From assembly GCF_020080045.1 (NCBI RefSeq), contig NZ_CP083451.1:4358797-4422796 (forward strand): a stretch of 64,000 bases of DNA, given 5' to 3'. The notes beneath the pieces were generated by a model. The model was not told where the DNA came from and did not search any database. It was given only the letters and a program-made list of their open reading frames with translations. This DNA comes from Comamonas odontotermitis (GTDB lineage: Bacteria > Pseudomonadota > Gammaproteobacteria > Burkholderiales > Burkholderiaceae_C). A program made the position numbers and the translations under genes. How positions within the stretch are numbered: position 1 is the stretch's first letter; every line of letters begins with the position of its first letter. This document shows positions 24,795 to 35,588 of the stretch, piece by piece.

Positions 24795-26270
24795 TCAGCC
24801 CTGCACCTCCGCAGGCATGCTGGCAATCACCTGCGCCACTGCGGCCGTCAGTTTTTTGGCATACGGCACATGCAGGAACTCATTGGGGCCGTGGGCATTG
24901 CTCTTGGGTCCGAGCACCCCGCACACCATCATCTGCGCCTTGGGGAAACCTGCGCTCAGCATGCCCATCAGGGGAATGGAGCCCCCCTGGCCGATGAAAC
25001 CGCAGTCAGCGCCAAAGTAGGAGCGGCTGGAGCGGTTGAGCGCGTTCAGGAACCATTCATCGGTACTGGGCGCATTCCAGCCGTTGGCACCGCTGGCACC
25101 TTCCCAGGTGACCTTGGCCTGGTACGGCGCATTGTCTTCCAGCAGGCCCTTCAGCTCCTGCATGCACTGCACCGCATCCACCAGTGGAGGCAGGCGCAGG
25201 CTGAGCTTGAATGCGGTGTAGGGACGCAGCACATTGCCCGCGTCCTGCAATGCTGGCAGGCCTTCTGCACCGGTGACCGACAGCGTGGGCTCCCAGGTGC
25301 GCTTGAGCAGTGCCTGCGTGGGGTCGGTCGTGGTGGGCAGCGCAAACAGGCTGGAGCCATTGCAATCAAAGTGCGCCCAGGGGAAGCGCTTGTACAGTTC
25401 ATCGCCCAGAATGGCAGCGGTGGCCTGTGCCTGGGCCAGACGCTCGGCAGGTACCTGGCAATGAAAGCTCTCGGGCAGCAGACGCCCGGTCTTGCTGTCT
25501 TCCAGACGGTCGAGTACCTGTCGCATGATGCGGAATGACGAGGGCACCACGCCCGACGCGTCTCCCGAGTGCACGCCTTCGGTCAGGATCTCGACCTTCA
25601 GAGTACCGGCCACCATGCCGCGCAGGCTGGTGGTGAGCCACAACTGGTCGTAGTTTCCGGCGCCGCTGTCCAGGCAGATCACCAGACCCACATCGCCCAG
25701 GCGCGGCTTGAGCATGTCGATATAGGCGGGCAGATCACCCGAGCCGCTTTCTTCGCAGGTCTCGATCAGGCCGACAATGCGCGGGTGCGGCACATTCTGG
25801 CGCTTGAGCTCCTGCACCGCAGCAATGCTGGCGTAGGTGGCATAGCCGTCGTCGGCGCCACCTCGGCCGTACAGCTTGCCGTCTTCATACTTTGGTGTCC
25901 AGGGGCCCAGATCGCTGCGCCAGCCCGAAAACTCCGGCTGCTTGTCCAGATGACCGTACATCAACACCGTCTGCTGGTTGCCAGCTTGTGTAGCGGGTAC
26001 TTCGAAGAACAGCACCGGCGTGCGGCCTGGAATGCGAACCACTTCCAGCTTCAGGCCGTCCACCTTCTGTGCCTCGACCCAGGTGGCGGCATTGCGCACC
26101 ACGGTGTCGAGGAAACCGTGCTTTTCCCATTCGCCGTCGAAACCGGGCGACTTGGCCGGAATGGCGATATAGTCGGTCAGCTGGCGCAGAATATCCTTGT
26201 CCCACTGCTCGCTGATATGGCTGAGCGCGGGATCGGCCTGCAGGTTGGAAGCGTCAATGCGGGCATTCAT
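24795..26270 (-). CDS. M20 family metallopeptidase (carnosinase/dipeptidase type)
   Basis: A 491-residue di-zinc peptidase. Metal and catalytic residues are visible in order: LMYGHLDKQPEF (His, Asp), YGRGGADDGYA (bridging Asp), LIETCEESGSGD (catalytic Glu-Glu), CLDSGAGNYDQ (Asp) and SNAHGPNEFLHVPY (last His). The dimerisation domain lies between about residues 220 and 390. Length and motifs fit the cytosolic non-specific dipeptidase/CNDP-like branch, which hydrolyses short peptides. CAGGAGA precedes the ATG by a suitable distance. No signal peptide is present. Confidence 0.92.
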   Translation of the reverse strand: MNARIDASNLQADPALSHISEQWDKDILRQLTDYIAIPAKSPGFDGEWEKHGFLDTVVRNAATWVEAQKVDGLKLEVVRIPGRTPVLFFEVPATQAGNQQTVLMYGHLDKQPEFSGWRSDLGPWTPKYEDGKLYGRGGADDGYATYASIAAVQELKRQNVPHPRIVGLIETCEESGSGDLPAYIDMLKPRLGDVGLVICLDSGAGNYDQLWLTTSLRGMVAGTLKVEILTEGVHSGDASGVVPSSFRIMRQVLDRLEDSKTGRLLPESFHCQVPAERLAQAQATAAILGDELYKRFPWAHFDCNGSSLFALPTTTDPTQALLKRTWEPTLSVTGAEGLPALQDAGNVLRPYTAFKLSLRLPPLVDAVQCMQELKGLLEDNAPYQAKVTWEGASGANGWNAPSTDEWFLNALNRSSRSYFGADCGFIGQGGSIPLMGMLSAGFPKAQMMVCGVLGPKSNAHGPNEFLHVPYAKKLTAAVAQVIASMPAEVQG

Positions 26271-26411
26271 GGGGTGGTCTCCTGATCGTGCTGCGCTTGC
26301 TGGCGCATGAAGGCCTCAAGGGTACCAGCCCTGGCGCGGAAAGATCGCTTTTCCCCGGCAAACCCCTGCTTTGGAGGCAAGCAAATGGCGATTGGGGCCA
26401 CCAGCCCTGGC

Positions 26412-27632
26412 TCAAGCCCGGCTTTCCCGCCAAAGCGGCGTACTGCTTTCCGCGGGCGGCACCGGCAGCTGGCGGTGCATGACAACGCAATTGCGCCCGG
26501 ACGCCTTGGCACGGTACATGGCACTGTCCGCCGCCTCCAGCAGTGTCTCCCATGGAGTATGTGCTCCCACGGCGCCTGCAAAACCGCCAATGCTGACCGT
26601 CACCTGCAGCGCATGGCCTTTGATGAGCACGCTCGATGAGCGCACGGCCAGAATCAGTCGCTCAGCAAGAATCTGTGCCTCCTCCATGCCTGTGCCGGGG
26701 CAGACGATCACGAACTCTTCCCCACCGAAGCGCCCGAGATACACATCCGAGCGCACATTGCTGGCCAGCACCCGGCTGACATGGCGCAGCACCTTGTCGC
26801 CGGAGATATGACCATGCGTGTCATTCACCCGCTTGAAATGGTCCACATCGATCAGCAGCAATGCCAGAGGATGGGCCTGGCGGCCAGCATCCTTAATGCA
26901 ATGCTCCAGCGCCCTCACCAGAGCGCGGCGGTTGAGCATACGGGTGAGAGGGTCCCGCAGCGCAGCGCGGCGGCTTCGGGCTTCGCGCCGATCCTGCACC
27001 ATGCGCATGAAGCCCAGGGTCAGTAGCAACATCACCACCACGTTCAGCGCCGTGCGCGCCCAGTACCACAGCAGAGGCTGCTCCATGGGCGCCGCCTCCT
27101 GCGGCAGACCTTGGCTAGGCCCGCATTGCAGATAGAGCACGCCAGCCAGGAAAACCCCCAGCGCCACACACAGCATGCGGTAACCAGTGCCCAGGCGCAA
27201 AGCCCGCATGCGCCACAATTCCAGCGCCAGCCAGCCCAGTTGAATGGCAAACACTGCGTGCATGGCATAGAGCAGCACAGGTGCCAGCTCTGCCCCCAGC
27301 GTCAGGCTGCCAAGCGGCAAGACAGCGGCAGGCGCCAGCATGAGCCAGCGCCAATCGGTGTCGAGTTGGCGAAACTGGCGCAGCGCCATGACGAGGCAGC
27401 CCAGCACGGCACTGAACAGGCAACTGACCAGCAGGCCGCTCCACCGTGCCGCCGGTGGCGACAGCATCTGCACAGCGGCCAGCAAGCCCACCAGCAGCAT
27501 GGCCAGCGCCACTGCCCCCAGGCCCTTGCGCCAGCCCTTGCGCCCCAGCACGACAATAGAGGTCACCGCCGACAAGGCGGTCATTCCCACCATCAGCCAC
27601 ATCAGCGCAACACTTACCAAGCCCCAATCCAT
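26412..27632 (-). CDS. Membrane-anchored diguanylate cyclase (GGDEF domain)
   Basis: A 406-residue protein with about seven membrane helices in the first 220 residues, then a GGDEF domain. The active site reads GRFGGEEFVIVCPGTG near residue 302, with LLIDVDHFKRVNDTHGHISG upstream for metal and substrate binding, so it should make cyclic-di-GMP from two GTP. The inhibitory I-site, normally R-x-x-D five residues before GGEEF, reads RSDV, so product inhibition is probably absent. The N-terminal sensor is not a MASE type I can name. The ATG at 27632 was preferred to a TTG at 27644. AT-rich DNA just upstream suits a promoter. Confidence 0.9.
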   Translation of the reverse strand: MDWGLVSVALMWLMVGMTALSAVTSIVVLGRKGWRKGLGAVALAMLLVGLLAAVQMLSPPAARWSGLLVSCLFSAVLGCLVMALRQFRQLDTDWRWLMLAPAAVLPLGSLTLGAELAPVLLYAMHAVFAIQLGWLALELWRMRALRLGTGYRMLCVALGVFLAGVLYLQCGPSQGLPQEAAPMEQPLLWYWARTALNVVVMLLLTLGFMRMVQDRREARSRRAALRDPLTRMLNRRALVRALEHCIKDAGRQAHPLALLLIDVDHFKRVNDTHGHISGDKVLRHVSRVLASNVRSDVYLGRFGGEEFVIVCPGTGMEEAQILAERLILAVRSSSVLIKGHALQVTVSIGGFAGAVGAHTPWETLLEAADSAMYRAKASGRNCVVMHRQLPVPPAESSTPLWRESRA

Positions 27633-27847
27633 AAACCAGAACAAATAATTGTCGTTATTAATAAATTGTAGCTATTAATAATTTACCGTGACATTGCTCT
27701 CGCTGTGAATCGTGCTAAGCGGCCTCAAAAAAAAATGTCGTATCTCCCTCGCACCGCTGCAATGGCTTTGCGGTACGGGGGACAAGGGGAGTGCATCGCG
27801 GTGTAGCGCCAAACCGATAGCTTGTAGTCGGCAAGGGCTGCCACAGC

Positions 27848-28432
27848 TCAGGCGTGCTCGAAGTGGAACACCGCCGTGCCCGCCAGCGCATTGGGCAGCA
27901 GGCGCTGCACATGGCCGTTTTGCAGACCGAAGCTGTCCAGAATGCGCAGCTTGTTCTTGATGGCCAGCACCTCGAAGTCCTTGAAGGTGCCGACGCGGAT
28001 ATTGGGCGTGTCGTACCACTGGTAAGGCAGGCGCTTGGTCACCGGCATGCGGCCCTGCAGAATCGAGAGGCGGTTGGGCCAGTGCGCAAAGTTGGGAAAG
28101 GCCACCACGCCCTGCTTGCCGATGCGCGCGGTCTCGCGCAGCATCACTTCGGCATTGCGCAAGTGCTGCAAGGTGTCGATCTGCAGCACCACATCAAAGC
28201 TGTTGTCCTCGAAGATGGCCAGGCCGTCTTCCAGATTGAGCTGCAACACATTGACGCCACGGCGCACGCAGGCCAGCACATTGGCATCGTCGTACTCAAT
28301 GCCGTAGCCGGTGCAACCGCGCTCTGCCTGTAGATGGGCCAGCAGGCTGCCGTCGCCACAACCCAGGTCGAGCACGCGCGAGCCTGGGGGTATCAGTGAG
28401 GCAATGGCGCGCAGGGTGGATTTTTCGGTCAT
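27848..28432 (-). CDS. metW: Methionine biosynthesis protein MetW
   Basis: A 194-residue SAM-binding Rossmann protein. Motif I is [17 protein letters not shown] (about residues 18-34), and [17 protein letters not shown] follows. MetW works with MetX in methionine synthesis; in proteobacteria with MetXW, both proteins are needed for homoserine acylation. Its ATG overlaps the metX stop by 4 bases, so the two are made together under the upstream riboswitch. Confidence 0.95.
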   Translation of the reverse strand: MTEKSTLRAIASLIPPGSRVLDLGCGDGSLLAHLQAERGCTGYGIEYDDANVLACVRRGVNVLQLNLEDGLAIFEDNSFDVVLQIDTLQHLRNAEVMLRETARIGKQGVVAFPNFAHWPNRLSILQGRMPVTKRLPYQWYDTPNIRVGTFKDFEVLAIKNKLRILDSFGLQNGHVQRLLPNALAGTAVFHFEHA

Positions 28433-29583
28433 GCGGCCTCCTTGGTGGCTGGTGCCGTGTTCAGTTCGTTGGCAATGTTCTCAAAATAGGAGCGCATCAC
28501 GCCCATGTAGCGGGCGTCATCGAGCAAGAACGCGTCATGGCCGTGCGGGGCGTCGATCTCGGCATAGCTCACGGTACAGCGGTTGTCGAGCAAGGCTTTG
28601 ACGATTTCTCGGCTGCGCGCAGGCGAAAACCGCCAATCCGTCGTAAAGCTCACCAGCATGAACTTGGCCTTGGCCACGGCGAGCGACTGGGTCAGGTCGC
28701 CACCATCTGCCTTGGCGGGGTCGAAATAATCGAGCGCGCGGGTGATCAGCAGGTAGGTGTTGGCGTCGAAGTAGTCGCTGAACTTGTCGCCCTGGTAGCG
28801 CAGATAGCTCTCGATCTGAAATTCCACGTCCTGCGTGCTGTACTTCAGGTCCATGCCCTCGCGCAGCTGGCGGCCGAACTTCTGGTTCATCACGTCGTCG
28901 CTCAGATACGTGATGTGGCCGATCATGCGTGCAATGCGCAGGCCGCGCTTGGGCACCACGCGGTGCTCGTAGAAGTGGCCGCCGTGAAAATCCGGGTCGG
29001 TCACGATGGCGCGGCGCGCCACTTCGTTGAAGGCAATGTTCTCGGCGCTCAGGCACGGCGCACTCGCCACGACCACCGCGTGGCGCATGCGTTCAGGGTG
29101 CTGCAGCGTCCACGACAGCGCCTGCATGCCGCCCAGGCTGCCGCCCAGCACGGCTGCCAGCTGCGTGACGCCCAGGCGATCGAGCAGACGCGCCTGGGCG
29201 TTGACCCAGTCTTCCACCGTCATCACCGGAAAATCTGCCCCGTACACCTTGCCGGTATCGGGGTTGATGTGCATGGGCCCGGTCGAGCCAAAGCAGGAGC
29301 CGAGGTTGTTGACGCCGATGACAAAGAATTTGTTGGTATCGACCGCCTTGCCCGGTCCGATCATGTTGTCCCACCAGCCCTCGCTCTTGGGCTGGCCTTC
29401 ATAGCTGCCAGCCACGTGGTGCGATGCGTTGAGCGCATGGCACACCAAAATGGCGTTGGACCTGTCGGCATTCAACTCGCCATAGGTCTCGAAAGCCAGG
29501 TGGTAATCGCGGATGGAAGCGCCACTTTTGAGGGGGAGCGCCTCCGGGAAATGCATTGATTGAGGTGTCGCAACAAATGACAT
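28429..29583 (-). CDS. metX: Homoserine O-acyltransferase MetX
   Basis: A 384-residue alpha/beta hydrolase that acylates homoserine (acetyl or succinyl donor not decided here) as the first committed step to methionine. The nucleophile elbow [15 protein letters not shown] lies near residue 148, an oxyanion/substrate region at [12 protein letters not shown], and the catalytic His in [13 protein letters not shown] near 346. The ATG at 29583 was chosen; a TTG five codons upstream is possible. A stem-loop with a T-tract ends only a few bases before the ATG, and a SAM-II-type riboswitch lies further upstream, so expression should fall when SAM is high. There is no obvious Shine-Dalgarno. Confidence 0.95.
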   Translation of the reverse strand: MSFVATPQSMHFPEALPLKSGASIRDYHLAFETYGELNADRSNAILVCHALNASHHVAGSYEGQPKSEGWWDNMIGPGKAVDTNKFFVIGVNNLGSCFGSTGPMHINPDTGKVYGADFPVMTVEDWVNAQARLLDRLGVTQLAAVLGGSLGGMQALSWTLQHPERMRHAVVVASAPCLSAENIAFNEVARRAIVTDPDFHGGHFYEHRVVPKRGLRIARMIGHITYLSDDVMNQKFGRQLREGMDLKYSTQDVEFQIESYLRYQGDKFSDYFDANTYLLITRALDYFDPAKADGGDLTQSLAVAKAKFMLVSFTTDWRFSPARSREIVKALLDNRCTVSYAEIDAPHGHDAFLLDDARYMGVMRSYFENIANELNTAPATKEAA

Positions 29584-29589
29584 AAGAAA

Positions 29590-29618
29590 ACCCGGCAACG
29601 CTAAAAACGAGGCCGGGT
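29590..29618 (-). terminator. Terminator-like hairpin in the metX leader
   Basis: Read on the minus strand, ACCCGGC (29618-29612) pairs with GCCGGGT (29596-29590) around a 15-base loop, followed directly by TTTCTT and the metX ATG. This looks like an intrinsic terminator placed between the riboswitch and the gene, so the leader could act by transcription attenuation. It may alternatively mask the ribosome entry region. Confidence 0.65.
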
Positions 29619-29641
29619 CGATGCTTTTCTGTCGCCTACCG

Positions 29642-29693
29642 AGTCTTTAGCTGGATTTATAAAGCGCCCGCAAGCTGAAGCAAATCGGCGCCG
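29642..29693 (-). promoter_or_regulatory. SAM-II (SAM-alpha) type riboswitch upstream of metX
   Basis: On the minus strand the leader shows, in order, GGCGCCGATTTG, CTTGCGGGCGC and TTATAAATCCAGCTAAAGA. This agrees with the SAM-II aptamer layout: a P1 stem from GGCGCC/GGCGC, a GATTT loop, a TTGC-stem, then TAAAT and AGCTAAA that close the pseudoknot. SAM-II aptamers control met genes, mostly in alphaproteobacteria. It sits about 60 bases before metX. The assignment is by eye and from memory of the consensus. Confidence 0.85.
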
Positions 29694-29736
29694 TGAAGCA
29701 CAAAGTGTACTACCAATCGCTCGCAAGCGGCACCTG

Positions 29737-30228
29737 TCAAAACCCGCCCAGGTACAGCCGACTCGAGCTTTTCACCTCTTCCATCACCGCATATGTCCGC
29801 GTCTCGCGCACGCCAGGCAACTGCCACAGCACTTCTCCGGCAAAGGTGCGGTAATGGTTCATGTCGGCCACACGGATCTTCACCAGATAGTCGAAGCCGC
29901 CCGCCACCATATGGCATTCCATGATTTCGGGCCGCACCTGCACGGCAGCCTTGAACTCCTCGAACACATTGGGGGTGGTGCGGTCGAGCAGGATTTCGAT
30001 GAACACCAGCATGGCCGCACCCAGCTTTTGCGGGTTCAGGCGCGCTTCGTAACCGGCGATGTAGCCGTCCTTGGTCAGGCGCTGCACCCGCGCCAGCACG
30101 GCGGTGGGCGAGAGTGCCACGGCTTCTGCCAGCTTCAGGTTGGAGATGCGGCCATCGCGCTGCAGCACGGCGAGGATACGCAGGTCCATGCGATCAAGGT
30201 CTTCGGGCGGGGCGATCATATCGGTCAT
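29737..30228 (-). CDS. putR: Lrp/AsnC family regulator, probable PutR-type activator of putA
   Basis: A 163-residue Lrp-family protein. The N-terminal winged helix has DRMDLRILAVLQRDGRISNL then AEAVALSPTAVLARVQRL. The C-terminal ligand-binding RAM domain includes VMECHMVAGGFDYLVKIR-like sequence (the written form is IMECHMVAGGFDYLVKIRVA). It is divergent from putA with 115 bases between the starts, the arrangement of PutR/BkdR-type regulators that switch on proline catabolism in response to proline. The ATG at 30228 was chosen over an open frame to 30270. Its gene name rests on context. Confidence 0.85.
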   Translation of the reverse strand: MTDMIAPPEDLDRMDLRILAVLQRDGRISNLKLAEAVALSPTAVLARVQRLTKDGYIAGYEARLNPQKLGAAMLVFIEILLDRTTPNVFEEFKAAVQVRPEIMECHMVAGGFDYLVKIRVADMNHYRTFAGEVLWQLPGVRETRTYAVMEEVKSSSRLYLGGF

Positions 30229-30343
30229 AAGCGGCCTGGATGCGGAATCTTTCTCTATGAAATAGAGCAATTATGGAGAGAAATTCATCGCACAAACTCG
30301 CACACTGGCGATATTCACTACCCCGGTATTCCCAGAGGCCGCC

Positions 30344-33300
30344 ATGACCGCACCCACCCTGTCTGCTGTTCGCTCCATCGATTTTGAGCAAAATACGGCT
30401 CCAGCGCACAACCATCAAGCGCAGACAGCTACTGTTTTTGATGATTTCACTCCGGCATTGCAGCCAGCCACGCTACTGCGCGCAGCCATTACCGCCGCCT
30501 ACCGCAAGCCCGAGCCTGCCGCATTGGCCGACCTGCTGCCCCAGGCCACGCCGCCCGCCGCCATCGCGCAGGCGGGGGACGCGCTGGCGCTGGAGCTGGC
30601 CAAAAAGCTGCGCGAGCGCAAGGCGGACGCTGGCCGCGCGGGCCTGGTGCAGGGGCTGCTGCAGGAGTTTGCGCTGTCGTCGCAGGAAGGCATTGCACTG
30701 ATGTGCCTGGCCGAGGCCCTGCTGCGCATCCCCGACGCAGCGACGCGCGATGTGTTGATCCGCGACAAGATCGCCCACGGTGAATGGAAGGCCCACGTGG
30801 GCAAGAGCCCGTCGATGTTCGTCAACGCCGCAGCCTGGGGACTTGTGCTGACCGGCAAGCTGGTGGCCACGCACAGCGAGGGTTCGCTCGGCCAGTCGCT
30901 CACGCGCCTGATCGGCCGTGGCGGCGAGCCGCTGATCCGCAAGGGCGTGGATATGGCCATGCGCATGATGGGCGAGCAGTTCGTGACTGGCGAGACCATT
31001 GGCGAGGCGCTGCAGAACGCCGAACGCCTGGAGGCCAAGGGCTTCCGCTATTCGTATGACATGCTGGGCGAAGCCGCGATGACGGCTGACGATGCCAAAC
31101 GCTATCTGCGCGACTACGAAAACGCCATCCACGCCATCGGCAAGGCCAGCAACGGCCGTGGCGTGTACGAAGGCCCGGGCATCTCGATCAAGCTGAGCGC
31201 CCTGCACCCGCGCTACAGCCGCGCGCAGCACGACCGCGTGATGGCCGAACTCTACCCCGTGGTGCTGCAGCTCACCTTGCTCGCCCGCCAGTACAACATC
31301 GGCCTCAATATCGACGCCGAAGAAGCCGACCGCCTGGAGCTGTCGCTCGATCTGCTGGAAAAACTGTGCTTTGCGCCCGAGCTGGCAGGCTTTGCCGGCA
31401 TCGGCTTTGTGGTGCAGGCCTACCAGAAGCGCTGCCCCTATGTGCTCGATTTCATCATCGATCTGGCGCGCCGCAGCCAGCACCGCCTGATGGTGCGCCT
31501 CGTCAAGGGCGCGTACTGGGACAGCGAGATCAAGCGCGCCCAGGTCGAAGGCCTCGAAGGCTACCCGGTCTACACCCGCAAGGCCTATACCGATGTGTCG
31601 TACATCGCCAATGCGCGCAAGCTCCTGGCCGCGCCCGATGCGGTCTACCCCCAGTTTGCCACCCACAACGCGCACACGCTGGCCACCATCTACCACCTGG
31701 CCGACCCGGCCACCTACCAGCCGGGCCAGTACGAATTCCAGTGCCTGCACGGCATGGGCGAGCCGCTGTACGAGCAGGTGGTGGGCCGCAATGCCGCAGA
31801 AAACCTGGGCCGCCCCTGCCGCATCTACGCGCCCGTCGGCACGCATGAAACGCTGCTGGCCTACCTGGTGCGCCGCTTGCTCGAAAACGGCGCCAACACC
31901 AGCTTCGTCAATCGCATCGCCGACCAGGACATTCCGCTCTCCAAACTGGTGGAAAACCCCGTCGCCACCGTGCAGCAATGGGCGCAGAGCGAAGGCCAGC
32001 TGGGCCTGCCCAACCCGCACATCGCCCAGCCGCGTGAACTGTATGGTGACAGCCGCGCCAATTCCGCCGGGCTGGATCTGGCCAATGACGACCGCCTGCG
32101 CCAACTGCAGGGCGACCTGCAGGCCAGTGCAGCCATGGCGTGGCACGCCGAGCCCATGCTGGCACAAGGTGCACCGGCCACCACCAACGCACCGGAAGCC
32201 GTCGTCAACCCGGCCGATCACCGCGACACGGTCGGGCAGGTGACGAACGCCTCGGCCGAGCAGGTCGAGTTCGCCCTGGGCGCCGCCCAGGCCGCCGCTG
32301 CCCGCTGGCAGGCCACACCGGTGGCCGAACGCGCCGATTGTCTGGAGCGCGCTGGCGACCTGCTTGAAGCCCATATGCCGACCCTGATGGGCGTTTTGGT
32401 ACGCGAAGCGGGCAAGACCTGCTCCAACGCCATTGCCGAAGTGCGCGAAGCCGTGGATTTTCTGCGCTTCTACGCCGCCCAGGTGCGCAGCTGGAGCAAT
32501 GCAGTAGACCCATCTGGCTACCAGGCCCTGGGCCCGGTAGTCTGCATCAGCCCGTGGAACTTTCCACTCGCCATCTTTACCGGCCAGGTGGCTGCGGCAC
32601 TGGCGGCGGGCAACACCGTGCTGGCCAAGCCTGCCGAGCAGACCCCGCTGATCGCCGCCGCTGCCGTGCAAGCGCTGTGGCAGGCGGGTGTGCCCAGCGA
32701 TGTGCTGCAACTGCTGCCGGGCACCGGCGAGACCGTGGGCGCACGCCTGACCGCCGACAGCCGCGTGCAGGGCGTGATGTTCACTGGATCAACCGAGGTG
32801 GCCCGCATCCTGCAAAAAACGCTGGCCCAGCGCCTCGACGCCCACGGCCAGCCCGTCACCCTGGTGGCCGAAACCGGCGGCCAGAACGCGATGATCGTGG
32901 ATTCGTCTGCCCTGGCCGAACAAGTGGTGGTCGATGTGCTGTCGTCCGCCTTCGATTCGGCAGGCCAGCGCTGCTCCGCCCTGCGCGTGTTGTGCGTGCA
33001 GGAAGAGGCAGCAGACCGGCTCTTTGCCATGCTGCGCGGCGCCATGCAGGAGCTGAACGTAGGTAACCCGGCGCAGCTCCACACCGACGTGGGCCCGGTG
33101 ATCGACGCGGAGGCGCAAGGCATCATCGACCGCCACATTGCCAGGATGAAGGCCAATGGCCACCAGGTGTGGCAAACCGTTGCACGCCCCGGCAGCGCAG
33201 CGCAAGGCACCGCACAGGGCACGTTCGTGCCACCCACGGTGATCGCCATCAACAAGCTGTCGGAGCTACAGCGCGAAGTGTTCGGCCCGGTGCTGCACAT

Positions 33301-34252
33301 CCTGCGCTACAAGCGTGAAAACCTGGCCCAGCTGGTGGCCGACATCAACGCCACCGGCTACGCGCTCACTCTAGGGCTGCACACCCGCATCGACGAAACC
33401 ATCGCCCAGGTGGTGAATGCCGCCAATGCAGGCAACATCTACGTCAACCGCAACATCGTCGGTGCCGTGGTCGGCGTGCAGCCGTTTGGCGGCGAAGGCC
33501 TCTCGGGCACCGGCCCCAAGGCGGGCGGCCCCTTGTACATGCTGCGCCTGCTCGCCCGCATGCCAGCCACTGCCACTGCAGATGCCCTGGCCCACCTGCC
33601 CCGCATGAAAGGCAGCGAAGCCCGCGCCGCAGCCGCCACGCCCGTTGCAGGCAAACGCGGCAATGCCCACGGTCTGGAGCTGGCAGATGCCGCACCCGCC
33701 CCTGCGCTGGCGGCGCTGCAGGCCTGGGCCCAGCAGCAGGGCCAAACCCAACTCGCCAGCCTGTGCCTTGCCTATGGCGCGCATACCGGCAACGGCTTTG
33801 CCGCCGAGTTGCCCGGCCCTACGGGCGAGCGCAACCTCTATGTATTGGGTGGCCGCGAGCGCATTGCCTGTGTGGCGGGCAGCGCCGACAAGTTGCTGGC
33901 CCAACTGGCAGCCGTGCTGGCAGTTGGCACCACCGCCGTCTGGCCCCAGACCAGCGCCAATGCCGCCTTGCTTGGCCAGCTGCCTGCCGACGTGCGCGCC
34001 CATGTGGTGCTCGCAGGCCACAACACCGAGGAGCTGCTGCAATCCGAAGACTTTGATGCCCTGCTCACCGATGCCGCCAGCGACTGGCTGGCCACCGGAA
34101 GCCGCCTGACTGCGCGGCCCGGCGCCATCATTCCCATCACGGCGCAGGCAGTGGACGGCAGCGTTCCCCTGTTCCGCCTGCTTGCCGAGCATGCGATCAG
34201 CATCAACACGGCTGCTGCGGGCGGCAACGCCAGCCTGATGACGCTCGGCTAG
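30344..34252 (+). CDS. putA: Bifunctional proline dehydrogenase / P5C dehydrogenase PutA
   Basis: A 1302-residue enzyme that oxidises proline to glutamate in two coupled steps. The FAD proline dehydrogenase barrel covers roughly residues 180-560, with SIKLSALHPRYSRAQ, LNIDAEEADRLELSL and MVRLVKGAYWDSEIKRAQ. The aldehyde dehydrogenase domain follows from about 620, with VCISPWNFPLAIFTGQVAAA, VAETGGQNAMIV and the nucleophile Cys877 in SAGQRCSALRVL. The N-terminus has no ribbon-helix-helix domain, so unlike E. coli PutA it should not repress its own gene. A family A palindromic repeat lies in the codons for about residues 15-36. Confidence 0.95.
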   Translation: MTAPTLSAVRSIDFEQNTAPAHNHQAQTATVFDDFTPALQPATLLRAAITAAYRKPEPAALADLLPQATPPAAIAQAGDALALELAKKLRERKADAGRAGLVQGLLQEFALSSQEGIALMCLAEALLRIPDAATRDVLIRDKIAHGEWKAHVGKSPSMFVNAAAWGLVLTGKLVATHSEGSLGQSLTRLIGRGGEPLIRKGVDMAMRMMGEQFVTGETIGEALQNAERLEAKGFRYSYDMLGEAAMTADDAKRYLRDYENAIHAIGKASNGRGVYEGPGISIKLSALHPRYSRAQHDRVMAELYPVVLQLTLLARQYNIGLNIDAEEADRLELSLDLLEKLCFAPELAGFAGIGFVVQAYQKRCPYVLDFIIDLARRSQHRLMVRLVKGAYWDSEIKRAQVEGLEGYPVYTRKAYTDVSYIANARKLLAAPDAVYPQFATHNAHTLATIYHLADPATYQPGQYEFQCLHGMGEPLYEQVVGRNAAENLGRPCRIYAPVGTHETLLAYLVRRLLENGANTSFVNRIADQDIPLSKLVENPVATVQQWAQSEGQLGLPNPHIAQPRELYGDSRANSAGLDLANDDRLRQLQGDLQASAAMAWHAEPMLAQGAPATTNAPEAVVNPADHRDTVGQVTNASAEQVEFALGAAQAAAARWQATPVAERADCLERAGDLLEAHMPTLMGVLVREAGKTCSNAIAEVREAVDFLRFYAAQVRSWSNAVDPSGYQALGPVVCISPWNFPLAIFTGQVAAALAAGNTVLAKPAEQTPLIAAAAVQALWQAGVPSDVLQLLPGTGETVGARLTADSRVQGVMFTGSTEVARILQKTLAQRLDAHGQPVTLVAETGGQNAMIVDSSALAEQVVVDVLSSAFDSAGQRCSALRVLCVQEEAADRLFAMLRGAMQELNVGNPAQLHTDVGPVIDAEAQGIIDRHIARMKANGHQVWQTVARPGSAAQGTAQGTFVPPTVIAINKLSELQREVFGPVLHILRYKRENLAQLVADINATGYALTLGLHTRIDETIAQVVNAANAGNIYVNRNIVGAVVGVQPFGGEGLSGTGPKAGGPLYMLRLLARMPATATADALAHLPRMKGSEARAAAATPVAGKRGNAHGLELADAAPAPALAALQAWAQQQGQTQLASLCLAYGAHTGNGFAAELPGPTGERNLYVLGGRERIACVAGSADKLLAQLAAVLAVGTTAVWPQTSANAALLGQLPADVRAHVVLAGHNTEELLQSEDFDALLTDAASDWLATGSRLTARPGAIIPITAQAVDGSVPLFRLLAEHAISINTAAAGGNASLMTLG
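30386..30450. repeat. Palindromic repeat, family A, copy inside the putA reading frame
   Basis: The putA 5' coding region contains AAAATACGGCTCCAGCGC and, 11 bases on, AGCGCAGACAGCTACTGTTTTT, the same pattern of A/T ends, AGCT-type arms and GCGC centre as the intergenic family A copies. It encodes a low-complexity stretch (FEQNTAPAHNHQAQTATVF) ahead of the conserved PutA region. It looks like an in-frame insertion. Confidence 0.5.
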
Positions 34253-34280
34253 CCTTGCGGCGAGGCCCTCTCTTTCTGCT

Positions 34281-35507
<1,227 letters not shown>

Positions 35508-35588
35508 TCAAAGCGAGACGCTGTCGCGTGATTTGCGCGATCACCGCGCAATCTGCACGACAATCGCCCAAAACTCTGTCCGCCCCCC

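Noticed and set aside
27645..27847. Possible terminator or small RNA after metW (run of nine T on the minus strand)
   Set aside because: The T-run has no stable stem directly before it, and nothing else in the spacer is structured enough.
30473..32710. 745-codon open frame on the minus strand inside putA
   Set aside because: It is fully antisense to the conserved PutA enzyme domains. The composition (His/Gln/Arg/Ala-rich) is that of a GC-rich shadow frame, and no domain is recognisable.
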